Part shown: positions 40,102 through 47,643 of the stretch, in pieces | How the letters are laid out: each line of letters starts with the position of its first letter | How positions within the stretch are numbered: the first letter of the stretch is position 1 | Assembly (NCBI RefSeq): GCF_900102195.1 | Contig: NZ_FNBE01000011.1 | Location: forward strand, 124,001 to 188,000 | Length of the DNA: 64,000 nucleotides | Direction: 5' to 3' | From: Pseudonocardia oroxyli | GTDB taxonomy: Bacteria; Actinomycetota; Actinomycetes; Mycobacteriales; Pseudonocardiaceae | Translations under genes and position numbers: made by a program | Notes under the pieces: model-generated | Told to the model about the DNA's origin: nothing | What the model saw: only the letters and a program-made list of their open reading frames with translations | The model's database searches: none

Positions 40102-40896
40102 GTCTCGACCTGCACCCTCGACGACCTGCGCGCCGCCGACACGATCGTCGTCCCCTCGACCGACGATCCCGCCGCGGACACCGATCCCGCGCTGCGGGCC
40201 GCGTTGCGCGCCGCGCACGAGCGGGGCACCCGGATCGCCGCACTCTGCACCGGTGCGTTCGTCCTCGCCGACGCCGGCCTGCTCGACGGGCGCGCGGCGG
40301 CCACGCACTGGATGCACGCCGAGGAGCTGGCCCGCGCGCACCCGCGGGTCGAGGTGCGACCCGACGTCCTCTACGTCGACGAGGGCCTCGTGCTGACCTC
40401 GGCGGGCAAGATGGCGGCCCTGGACCTGTGCGTCCATCTCGTCCGCGAGGACTTCGGGGCGGCGGCGGCCAACGGACTGGTCCGCAGGCTCGTCGGCCCC
40501 GGACACCGCCCCGGCGGCCAGGCGCAGTACGCCACCCGCCCGAGCCTCCCCCGCACGACCGACGGACTCGCGGGCACCCTGGCCTGGGCCGAGGACCGAC
40601 TCGACCAACCGGTCACGGTCGAGTCCCTGGCCCGCCGGGCGGGCCTGAGCAGCCGACAGCTCGCCCGACGCATGCGCGCCGAGCTCGGGCTGCGCCCGCT
40701 GGACTGGCTACACCGCGAACGGATCTCGCTGGCCCAGGAACTCCTGGAGTCCTCGGACGCGACGATCGAGCAGATCGCCGCCCGCTGCGGCCTCGGCACC
40801 GCGGCCACGCTGCGCCGACACTTCCGGCGCACGGTGGGGGCCAGCCCCACCACCTACCGGGCCACGTTCGGCCGGGCGGCGGGTCGCTCGGCGTAG
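40102..40896 (+). pseudogene. GlxA family AraC-type regulator lacking its 5' end
   Basis: The frame opens inside the DJ-1/PfpI-like domain (TLDDLRAADTIVVPSTDDPA, then TRIAALCTGAFVLADAGLL) and continues to a complete AraC DNA-binding domain (TVESLARRAGLSSRQLARRM, IAARCGLGTAATLRRHFRR). About 70 N-terminal residues of a normal GlxA protein (around 320) are missing. The only starts are inside the domain, such as TTG at 40204, and none has a good ribosome site. The break lies at the same junction that cuts the saccharopine-like gene. A shortened protein could still be made and bind DNA, but a pseudogene is more likely. Confidence 0.7.
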
Positions 40897-40960
40897 GGAC
40901 GGTTCCGCGTCGGGCGAAACCACCGCACCGACGGGCCGTCGGCGCCTAGCGTCCGGTCTC

Positions 40961-41695
40961 ATGACGACGATCACGAGACGGACGGTCGAGTACCCGGCGG
41001 ACGGGTTGACCATGGTGGGTCATCTGGCGCTGCCGTCGGGCCACGACCGCCGACCGGCGGTCCTGCTCGGCCCCGAGGGCACCGGGATCAGCGATCTGCA
41101 GCGGCGCCGAGCCGACGCGCTGGCCGAGCTGGGCTACGTGGCCTTCGCCTTCGACATCCACGGCGGACGCTGGTTCAGCGACCCCGAGGAGATGCTCGCG
41201 CGTTGCCTGCCACTGCTCGCCGACCCGGACCGCCTCCGCGAGATCGGGACCGCGGCGCGGGACGTGGTCCTCGCCGAGGACCGCACGGACCCGGAGCGGA
41301 TCGCCGCGATCGGGTACGGCACCGGCGGTGCGGTCGCGCTCGAGCTCGGTCGGGCCGGTGTGCCGCTGCAGGCGATCGGGACGATCAACGGGTTGATCAC
41401 CGGCAGGCCGGGCGAGGCCGCCCACATCCGCTGCCCCGTGTGGGCGGGGGTGGGATCGGAGGACCCGATCCAGCCCGCCGCGCAACGCGACGCGTTCGCC
41501 GCCGAGATGCAGGGCGCGGGCGTGGACTGGCGGCTGACGATCTACGGCGGGGCGGGGCACGCGTTCCACCACCCGTTGGACGAGCTGCCCGACCAGGTGC
41601 TGCTCCCCGGCGTCGGGTACCACGAGAAGCACGCGGCGCGAGCCTGGCGGGACGTCCTCGGCCTGCTCGGCGAGTGTCTCCCGTCGTCGAACTAG
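40961..41695 (+). CDS. Dienelactone hydrolase family protein with altered nucleophile
   Basis: Alpha/beta hydrolase of 244 residues, recognised by ADALAELGYVAFAFDIHGG, ERIAAIGYGTGGAVALEL, a probable Asp 168 in GSEDP and His 200 in AGHAFHH. The nucleophile elbow, normally GxCxGG or GxSxG, here reads GYGTGG, so the Cys/Ser position is Gly 120. Asp and His are kept. Either the Thr next to it acts or the protein is not a hydrolase. The ATG at 40961 is the best start in frame, with only a weak ribosome site. It seems transcribed alone, ahead of the palindrome at 41707. Confidence 0.8.
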   Translation: MTTITRRTVEYPADGLTMVGHLALPSGHDRRPAVLLGPEGTGISDLQRRRADALAELGYVAFAFDIHGGRWFSDPEEMLARCLPLLADPDRLREIGTAARDVVLAEDRTDPERIAAIGYGTGGAVALELGRAGVPLQAIGTINGLITGRPGEAAHIRCPVWAGVGSEDPIQPAAQRDAFAAEMQGAGVDWRLTIYGGAGHAFHHPLDELPDQVLLPGVGYHEKHAARAWRDVLGLLGECLPSSN

Positions 41696-41706
41696 GGCGC
41701 GTCTTC

Positions 41707-41723
41707 GGCTAACACTGTTAGCC
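41707..41723. promoter_or_regulatory. Perfect palindrome GGCTAACACTGTTAGCC, probable TetR operator
   Basis: A 7-bp perfect inverted repeat with a 3-base centre ends 7 bases before the ATG at 41731. It looks like a TetR-family operator, and a TetR gene is the second gene of the transcript that starts here. The lack of a ribosome site suggests a leaderless message whose promoter overlaps the palindrome. Confidence 0.7.
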
Positions 41724-41730
41724 TGACCGG

Positions 41731-42057
41731 ATGGACGCACCTTTCCCCGCCACCCCCGGGCATCGGGTCAGACGGCTCGGCTGGACGCTGCTCGCCCTCG
41801 TCCTCGCCGCGTTCACGGTCTTCGAGTCGGTCAAGTACGGGCTGCCCGTGATCGCCGCGGCGGTCGCGGGCCTCGTGGTGCCCGACCTCCCTCGCGTCCT
41901 CGGTCTGCGCAGGCTCGGCGACTGGGCGGCGCGACCGTGGGGGCCCGTCGTCCTGCTCCTGGTGGGCGCCCTGGTCGACGGGGCACCGCTGGTGGTCTTC
42001 GTCGTCGGTCTCGGCTGGAGCACCCGCATCGCGACCCAGCGCGTCCTGCACCCATGA
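41731..42057 (+). CDS. Small membrane protein of unknown function
   Basis: Protein of 108 residues with three hydrophobic segments, about residues 16-33, 37-55 and 70-95. No named family is recognised with confidence. It starts 7 bases after a perfect palindrome, and its stop overlaps the start of the TetR gene (ATGA). It is thus the likely target of that regulator, perhaps a small transport or stress protein. The short leader means translation probably starts leaderless or nearly so. Confidence 0.7.
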   Translation: MDAPFPATPGHRVRRLGWTLLALVLAAFTVFESVKYGLPVIAAAVAGLVVPDLPRVLGLRRLGDWAARPWGPVVLLLVGALVDGAPLVVFVVGLGWSTRIATQRVLHP

Positions 42058-42638
42058 CCCGGCGCGAGGAGGTCGTCGACGCCGCCGAACGGATCCTCGA
42101 GGCGGAGGGGCCGACGAGCCTGACGATGCGCAGGCTCGGCGCGGAGCTGCAGATGCGGGCTCCGTCTCTCTACAAGCATGTCACCGGGAAGGACGACATC
42201 GAGGCGGCCCTGCAGGAACGGGCGCTCCGCAGCCAGGCCGAGGCCCTGGGGCCGTACGCAGACCTCCCCGGCATGGCGCAGGCGTACCGCCGCTGGGCGT
42301 CGGCGCACCCTCGGCTCTACGAGCTCACCGCCCGGCGGCGGCTCCGGCGCGACCGGCTGCCCGACGGCGTCGAGGACGCGGCCGCCGCCCCCCTCCTCGC
42401 CGCCGTCGGTGGGGACGTCCCCGTCGCGCGGGCGGTCTGGGCCTTCGCCCACGGCCTCGTGGACCTCGAGCTCGCCGACCGGTTCCCGGAGGACGCCGAC
42501 CTGGACGAGGTGTGGCGCGTCGGCATCGCCGCGTTCGTCCCGAGCGGACAGACCGGCGACGGAGGAGACACCGCAGCGGGTGCCGGGATCACCGACCGTC
42601 CGCCCCCGGAGGACGACCCGCCGGGGCGCCACTCGTAG
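42054..42638 (+). CDS. TetR/AcrR family transcriptional regulator
   Basis: Regulator of 194 residues. The N-terminal helix-turn-helix reads EEVVDAAERILEAEGPTSLT, then LGAELQMRAPSLYKHVTGKDD. The C-terminal part (RWASAHPRLYELTARR, AVWAFAHGLVDLELADRFP) matches the WHG-type TetR C-terminal domain. It overlaps the membrane-protein stop by ATGA and is expected to bind the palindrome at 41707-41723 and control its own transcript. It ends in a disordered Pro/Asp-rich tail. Confidence 0.9.
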   Translation: MTRREEVVDAAERILEAEGPTSLTMRRLGAELQMRAPSLYKHVTGKDDIEAALQERALRSQAEALGPYADLPGMAQAYRRWASAHPRLYELTARRRLRRDRLPDGVEDAAAAPLLAAVGGDVPVARAVWAFAHGLVDLELADRFPEDADLDEVWRVGIAAFVPSGQTGDGGDTAAGAGITDRPPPEDDPPGRHS

Positions 42639-42807
42639 CGCTTCCCCGGAGGGCGCGGGTGTCCTCCTGGTACGCCGCTCGGACCTGTGCCGGGTACCGC
42701 CCGCGTGACCCGGACCGGCTGCTCGGCCCTGGTGGACCGGTCGTGCGGGGCGCGGGCCGCCGCCTAAACGGCATGACGGTCGAGCGCGGTGCTGCCAGGC
42801 TGACCGG

Positions 42808-43197
42808 ATGACGGCGTTGACGACCATGGCACGCGTGACCGGTTGGGCCTGCATCGCGATCGGAGGGGTTCAGCTGGTCGGTGGCGCGCGCGGCGAACCC
42901 GGCATGACCGGTGACGCGACCGTGGACTCGCACGTCCGCTTCATGGGCCCCGTCTTCGCGGGCTACGGCGTGGGGTGGCTGGACGCGGCGGCGGCCGAGA
43001 AACCCGACCTGAACCGGATGCGGCTGCTCGCCGGGCTCATGGCCCTCGGCGGCCTCGGGCGCCTCGCGACCCGTGCGACCCTCGGGCGCCCCCACCGCTT
43101 CCACGACGTGCTGCTCGCCGTGGAGTTGGCGGCGCCGGTCGTGACGGAGGTGCTGGGTCGGCGCGCTACCCCACCGTCGCCGGCGTCCCGCCGGTGA
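42808..43197 (+). CDS. DUF4345-like membrane protein
   Basis: Protein of 129 residues with about four hydrophobic segments. The stretch PDLNRMRLLAGLMALGGLGR after VFAGYGVGWL matches the DUF4345 family, whose role is unknown. The start ATG at 42808 lacks a clear ribosome site. The 3' end overlaps the convergent YbaK-type gene by 32 bases. The 169 bases before it hold no gene that I can recognise. Confidence 0.7.
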   Translation: MTALTTMARVTGWACIAIGGVQLVGGARGEPGMTGDATVDSHVRFMGPVFAGYGVGWLDAAAAEKPDLNRMRLLAGLMALGGLGRLATRATLGRPHRFHDVLLAVELAAPVVTEVLGRRATPPSPASRR

Positions 43198-43702
43198 CGG
43201 CGACCAGTTCGTCGAAGGTCGTGGGGAAGACGGCGTGGGCGATCCCACCGGCGGCCCAGACCTCCGGGTAGTGCCGCAGGGCGACGTCGACCAGGGTGCG
43301 GACCGGCGCCGGGTGCCCGACGGGCGCGACCCCGCCGATCGCCTGTCCCGTCGCCGCCGTGACGAACTCCGGGGTGCCCCGCCGGACGACCTGGGCGCCG
43401 ACCAGCGCCGCGACCTTCGCCGTGTCCACCCGGTGGGCGCCGGAGGTCAGGACGAGCAGGGGCTCCCCGTCCGCGGCGAAGACCAGCGAGTTCGCGATGG
43501 CGCCCACCTCGACCCCCAGCGCGGCCGCCGCCGCGGCCGCGGTGCGGACCGCGTCCGGCAGGACCTGCATGCGGCCGATCCGCTCCTCGTCCGCTCCTCC
43601 CCCGCGCAGGTCGGCGAGCACGCGCTGCACCTTCGGATGATCCATGTCGGGCATGTCGACCAGCCAACCATCGTCGGGTCCGGGGCGCGGCACCGCCTCC
43701 AT
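43166..43702 (-). CDS. YbaK/prolyl-tRNA-editing-like aminoacyl-tRNA deacylase
   Basis: Protein of 178 residues of the YbaK/EbsC fold that hydrolyses wrongly charged tRNA. Typical text is GVEVGAIANSLVFAADGEPLL, LTSGAHRVDTAKVA, TGQAIGGVAPVGHP and the Lys of DTAKVAAL. The ATG at 43700-43702 directly follows the ComB stop with no gap. An in-frame ATG 17 codons later would trim an atypical N-terminus. It is read with comB and overlaps the DUF4345 gene on the other strand. Confidence 0.9.
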   Translation of the reverse strand: MEAVPRPGPDDGWLVDMPDMDHPKVQRVLADLRGGGADEERIGRMQVLPDAVRTAAAAAAALGVEVGAIANSLVFAADGEPLLVLTSGAHRVDTAKVAALVGAQVVRRGTPEFVTAATGQAIGGVAPVGHPAPVRTLVDVALRHYPEVWAAGGIAHAVFPTTFDELVAVTGGTPATVG

Positions 43703-44446
43703 TCAGCTCCGGGCGCTGACGAAGCGCCCGTCCACCAGCAGCGGGACCGACGCGCTCGCATCGAGCTCGGCGGCGGTGTCCACGTCGTTCGCGAAGCCGA
43801 TCCCGTCGAGCTCACGGCCGCTCGCACAGTCGTGCAGAGCCGTCTCGACGTCCGCGCCGACCACGTCGAACGCCGCGGCGGCCGCGCGCGCCTCCGGGGA
43901 TGCCGTCCAGCCCTCCCGGATCAGCACGCTGAGCAGACCGCCCGCACCCCACAGGTCCTCGACGGCGGGCCGGAGGCTGCCGTCCTGCCACCGTTCGCCC
44001 GCGGCGACGACGGCCACGCGCAGGTCGGGGTTATCAGCGCGCCTGCGGCGGAGCCACGCCGCGGCCGCAGCGCGGTTGCGCACGCTCACCCCGACGACCA
44101 GCGAGACCGTGTCGGCGAGGAGGGCGCAGATCGTCGAGCCGTTGGGCGAGGGCAGGACCAGGCGCGGCAGGTCGGCGGCGGCCCGGATCGAGGCCGGGGA
44201 CAGGCTCACGCCGCCCTGGGACCGGCCGCCGGCGAGCACCGCGTCGTGGTCCGCGGCGAACCGGACGGCGGACTCGTCCCGCCAGCGGTAGGGATGGACG
44301 ACGGTGCCGCGGTCCGCCGCGACCGTGAGGGTCGTCGTGAAGCTCAGGACGTCGACGACCACGGCGACGTCGACCTCCGAGGCGATCCACTCGAGCCGGG
44401 TCGCCGCCCGCGCGTGCGGATCCGCTGACACTGCAAAGGCGCGCAC
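43703..44446 (-). CDS. 2-phosphosulfolactate phosphatase (ComB)-like protein
   Basis: Protein of 247 residues of the ComB family, recognised by VVVDVLSFTTTLTVAADRGT, ARNVALPSPNGSTI-type text (here RLVLPSPNGSTICALL) and DVVGADVETALHDCASGREL. The characterised member removes phosphate from 2-phosphosulfolactate in coenzyme M synthesis. In actinobacteria the substrate is unknown, since coenzyme M is not expected. The GTG at 44444-44446 is the start. Its first 27 bases are repeated 97 bases upstream. It is followed without a gap by the YbaK-type gene. Confidence 0.85.
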   Translation of the reverse strand: MRAFAVSADPHARAATRLEWIASEVDVAVVVDVLSFTTTLTVAADRGTVVHPYRWRDESAVRFAADHDAVLAGGRSQGGVSLSPASIRAAADLPRLVLPSPNGSTICALLADTVSLVVGVSVRNRAAAAAWLRRRRADNPDLRVAVVAAGERWQDGSLRPAVEDLWGAGGLLSVLIREGWTASPEARAAAAAFDVVGADVETALHDCASGRELDGIGFANDVDTAAELDASASVPLLVDGRFVSARS

Positions 44447-44542
44447 TGATCACCACCGCGACCGCCGTCACGTGGTCACCAGGCAGCCACTCGCGTCGAC
44501 GGCAGCCCGTATGCCGATCCGCTGTCACTGCAAAGGCGCGCA
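44419..44542. repeat. Direct repeat: duplicated comB 5' end
   Basis: Two 27-base copies, 44419-44445 and 44516-44542, differ at one base and are 97 bases apart. The right copy opens a decayed homologue of the ComB N-terminus (RAFAVTADRHTGCRRREWL) that can be followed for about 30 codons. It is out of frame with the intact gene because 97 is not a multiple of three. Confidence 0.7.
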
Positions 44543-44544
44543 GG

Positions 44545-44620
44545 GAACCGACCCGCCCCCACGAGGACCGGGCGCCGGTGTTCACCGGGCGGCACATCGC
44601 CGTCGACGGCGGCCCGTCGC
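44545..44620 (+). pseudogene. SDR C-terminal remnant
   Basis: The plus frame reads EDRAPVFTGRHIAVDGG, the typical last strand of a short-chain dehydrogenase. Upstream it merges into the comB repeat without any SDR sequence, so only about 20 codons survive. The match is short but very typical. Confidence 0.4.
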
Positions 44621-44649
44621 CGCGGGCACGCTGTGCAGACACGGAACTG

Positions 44650-45296
44650 TCACGGCAGACCGGCGTCCCCACCCAGGTTGCCGACGATCCGGCGCAGCAC
44701 GTCGATGGTCGTGGCGTACTCCTCGTCGCTCACGTCCGCGCGGAGGGAGGCGTGGGTTTCGCGGTCGCTGTAGCCGGTCGGCGTCTCCACCAGGACGTCG
44801 CGGGACCTGGGGCCGCCGTCGAGGTGGTTGAGGATCCACCACTGGGGCCGGGTGAGGGCGTTCGCCGCGAGGCTCTCTCGGATGGCCGCGGCGATCCGCC
44901 GGTAGGCCTCCCCGCTCCAGTACCCGATCGGCTGTCGGACGAGCCCGTGGCCCGCGCCGGCGGAGCGGATGTGGCCGATCGAGGCGACGATCGAGGTCGC
45001 CGCGGAGGTGAGCTCCGCCGGCGCGATGCCCTCCGCGCGGGCCAGGGCGGCGGCGTGGGCGAAGGCGCCCATGGCGGTCCAGAACAGGTCGAGCAGGGCC
45101 ATGTCGAAGGCCGCGGCCCGCCCCGGCTCCTCGCCGATCCACCTCGTCGACGGCGTCGTGGTCGACGAGGTTGACCAGCAGCAGGTCGGCGGCCACCGGA
45201 CCGGCCGCGACCACCACCTCCCCGGTGAGGGTGGCGGCGGTCTCCTGGGCGCGGGCGGCGGTCCGGTTCCACAGGACCACCGGGGTGCCCGTGGCG
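44650..45296 (-). pseudogene. Decayed imine-reductase-like gene joined to a MarR-like segment
   Basis: From the right end, a frame reads VVLWNRTAARAQETAATL, VAADLLLVNLVDHDAVDEV (the NADP-binding half without its first strand). It then jumps, after a loss of about 90 codons and a frame change near 45130, to WIGEEPGRAAAFDMALLDLF and AHAAALARAEGIAPAELTS (the helical half). It runs straight into GLVRQPIGYWSGEAYRRIA and LTRPQWWILNHLDGG, which looks like the start of a MarR-type regulator of about 100 residues. The last part, from an ATG at 45102, is open to 44650. The 5' end is cut exactly at the stop of the 2-hydroxyacid dehydrogenase. Confidence 0.6.
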
Positions 45297-46265
45297 CTAC
45301 GGCAGCGAGGGCTCGACCATGGCGGTCACGTCGTCGACCAGCGGGCGTCCGGTGCGGTAGGCCTCGAACTGGGCCGCGACGAGTGCCGCCAGCTCGCCCA
45401 GGGTGCCCCGATGGTCACCGGCCATGTGCGGGGTGAGCAGCACGTTCGGCAGCCGCCAGAGCGGGTGGTCGGCGGGGAGCGGCTCCGGGTCGACGACGTC
45501 GAGGCTCGCCCCGATCCGCCCGGTGGCGACCGCCGCGGTCAGGTCGGCCGTGTCGACGGTGGCACCGCGCCCGACGTTGCTGAACAGCGCACCGTCCTTC
45601 ATCCGGGCCAGGAAGGCCGCGTCGACCAGTCCCCGGGTGGCCGGGCTCAGCGGCAGCGCGGAGGCGACGACGTCCGCGCGGGGCAGCCACTCGTCGAGCT
45701 CCGCCAGCGGCAGGACGGGGCGGCCCGCCTCGATCCGGGCGCTGCGCGCGAAGGCCACGACCTCCGCCCCGCACGCCGCCAGCCTGCGCGCGAGCGCCTT
45801 CCCGACGACCCCGTGCCCGAGCTGGACCACCGTGGCGCCGACCAGGCTGCGCAGCCCCGCGGCGGGGATCTCGCTGGTGGGGTCGTCCACGTCGACCCAG
45901 TCCGCGCGGTCCTGGGCGCGCACGTAGTCCGGCAGCCTGCGCAGCGCCGCGAGGATGTTGAGCAGACCCTGCTCGGCGGTGGTCTCGGCGATCACGGCGG
46001 CCGCGTTGTGCAGCCGGGCGCCCGACGGCAGGTGGTCCATGACGTAGTCGAAGCCCACGCTCATCACCTGCACCCGCTCGACGGCGGGCAGGTCCCGCAT
46101 CCGGCGGCGGCGCTCGACGCCCCCCTCGCGGCTGATCACCACGAAGCGCACGTCCGCCGCCGGGACCGCGCCCGCCTCGAACTCCTCCCAGGACGCCACC
46201 CGCCACCCGGCGGGCGCGCCCAGGGCCCGCCGCTGCAGCTCGTCGACCACCAGCACGGTGTCCAT
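45297..46265 (-). CDS. D-isomer-specific 2-hydroxyacid dehydrogenase
   Basis: NAD(P)-dependent reductase or dehydrogenase of 322 residues. The dinucleotide motif LGHGVVG is near residues 149-155. The catalytic triad is Arg in VGRG (about 233), Glu in DPEPLP (about 261) and His in LLTPHMAG (about 280). It interconverts a 2-oxo acid and a D-2-hydroxy acid. ATG at 46263-46265 follows GAGAGGGG. It is the last gene of the monooxygenase-transporter operon, 13 bases after the MFS gene, and may process a carboxylic fragment of the imported substrate. Confidence 0.88.
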   Translation of the reverse strand: MDTVLVVDELQRRALGAPAGWRVASWEEFEAGAVPAADVRFVVISREGGVERRRRMRDLPAVERVQVMSVGFDYVMDHLPSGARLHNAAAVIAETTAEQGLLNILAALRRLPDYVRAQDRADWVDVDDPTSEIPAAGLRSLVGATVVQLGHGVVGKALARRLAACGAEVVAFARSARIEAGRPVLPLAELDEWLPRADVVASALPLSPATRGLVDAAFLARMKDGALFSNVGRGATVDTADLTAAVATGRIGASLDVVDPEPLPADHPLWRLPNVLLTPHMAGDHRGTLGELAALVAAQFEAYRTGRPLVDDVTAMVEPSLP

Positions 46266-46278
46266 CCGTTCCCCTCTC

Positions 46279-47643
46279 TCATCCGTTCCGGTCCCGGCGT
46301 GCCGACAGCAGCGCCGCCAGGAGCCCGACGACGCCGAGCGCCGCCGCCGACACGACGTACCCGTCGGGACCGCCGCCCAGCACCACCGCGAGCACACAGG
46401 CCGTGCTCAGGGCCAGTGCGCCGTTGTGCAGCACCGACCGGAACCCGTTCGCGATCGCCCGCCGGTCCGCGGGCACCCCCTCGATCACCCGGCGGGTGAT
46501 CGAGGCCATGAACACGCCCTCGCCGAACCCCGACACCGTCAGGAGTACCACGAGCGCGACGACGGCAGGCCGCCCGGTGAACAGCCCCGCCAGCCCGAGC
46601 ATGGCCACCCCCACCAGCGCGGCCCCGGTCGTCGTCAGCACCCGCGCCGGGACCCATCTGCCCAGCAGCCCCGTCGCGGGCGAGGCGACGACGAGGGCCA
46701 GCCCCATCGGCACGACCAGCGCCCCCGACGCGCCCGCCGAGAAGCCCCGGACGGTCTGCATGTACAGCACCACGAGCAGACCCGACGCGCCGAACGCGAG
46801 TCCCGCGCAGAAGGACGCGGCGTAGGCGAAGCCGCGGTCACCGGCGAGGATCCGCAGGTCGAGCAGCGGCTCGCGGACCCGCCGTTGCACCGTCACGAAG
46901 ACGGCGCCCGCGACCACCCCGATCGCCAGGACCACGGCGGCGAGGACCGTCCGGCCCGCCGCGACGGACTGGCCCGCGAGCAGCACGGCCACGATCGCCA
47001 CGACCGACAGCACGGCGCCGGGGACGTCCAGCCGGAACCCGGCCGACCGGGCGGGCGAATGCGCGTGCCGCAGGCTCCACCAGCCGATGCCGCAGGCCAG
47101 GAGGCCGATCGGGACGGCGCACCACAGGATCGAACGCCACCCGTAGGCGTCCACCAGCACCCCACCGACGACGGGGCCGAGCAACGTCGCCGCGCCGCCC
47201 GCGGTGATGTTGAGCGACAGCGCCAGCGACAGCCGCGGCGGCGGGAAGACGTCGCTGATCACCGCCGTGGTGTTGCTGACCGCCGCCGCGGCGCACAGGC
47301 CCTGCAGCACCCGGGCGGCGATCAGGACGGTGTCGTCCCGGGCCACCGCGCAGACCGCGGCGCAGAGCGTGAACACCACGAGCCCACCCAGGTAGAGCGG
47401 GCGGCGGCCCAACGAGTCGGACAGCTTGCCGAACACCAGGATGGTGGCCGCGTTCGCCAGCGGGAACGCCAGCACCACCCAGGTCGCGGTGCTCGCGCCG
47501 CCCGCCAGGTCGGCGGCCATGTCCGGCACGGCCACCCCCAGGGCGGACGCCGACCCGAAGACGAGGACGGCCGCCAGGGACGTCGTCGTCAGGACCGCGA
47601 GCGCGGCCGCCCGCGAGACGGGTGCCGGTGCGACGGCGGTCAT
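46279..47643 (-). CDS. MFS transporter, DHA2-like (operon copy 1)
   Basis: Transporter of 454 residues with 12 to 14 helices. It has FGKLSDSLGRRPLYLGG (motif A), RVLQGLCAAAAVSNTTAVIS and ITAGGAATLLGPVVGGVL. It is clearly related to the two other MFS genes of the operon (47640 and 52841), which share the NTTAVISDVFP-type stretch. The ATG at 47641-47643 overlaps the stop of the preceding MFS gene (ATGA). Export of a toxic product or of sulfite-like or ring fragments is possible; import cannot be excluded. Confidence 0.9.
   Translation of the reverse strand: MTAVAPAPVSRAAALAVLTTTSLAAVLVFGSASALGVAVPDMAADLAGGASTATWVVLAFPLANAATILVFGKLSDSLGRRPLYLGGLVVFTLCAAVCAVARDDTVLIAARVLQGLCAAAAVSNTTAVISDVFPPPRLSLALSLNITAGGAATLLGPVVGGVLVDAYGWRSILWCAVPIGLLACGIGWWSLRHAHSPARSAGFRLDVPGAVLSVVAIVAVLLAGQSVAAGRTVLAAVVLAIGVVAGAVFVTVQRRVREPLLDLRILAGDRGFAYAASFCAGLAFGASGLLVVLYMQTVRGFSAGASGALVVPMGLALVVASPATGLLGRWVPARVLTTTGAALVGVAMLGLAGLFTGRPAVVALVVLLTVSGFGEGVFMASITRRVIEGVPADRRAIANGFRSVLHNGALALSTACVLAVVLGGGPDGYVVSAAALGVVGLLAALLSARRDRNG

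Noticed and set aside
40102..40896. Intact AraC regulator starting at TTG 40204
   Set aside because: The frame continues upstream with clear family sequence up to the junction, so the TTG is internal and the gene is truncated.
44304..45174. Plus-strand frames antisense to comB and the imine-reductase remnant
   Set aside because: Only the short SDR-like tail at 44545-44620 looks like protein; the rest is composition-driven.
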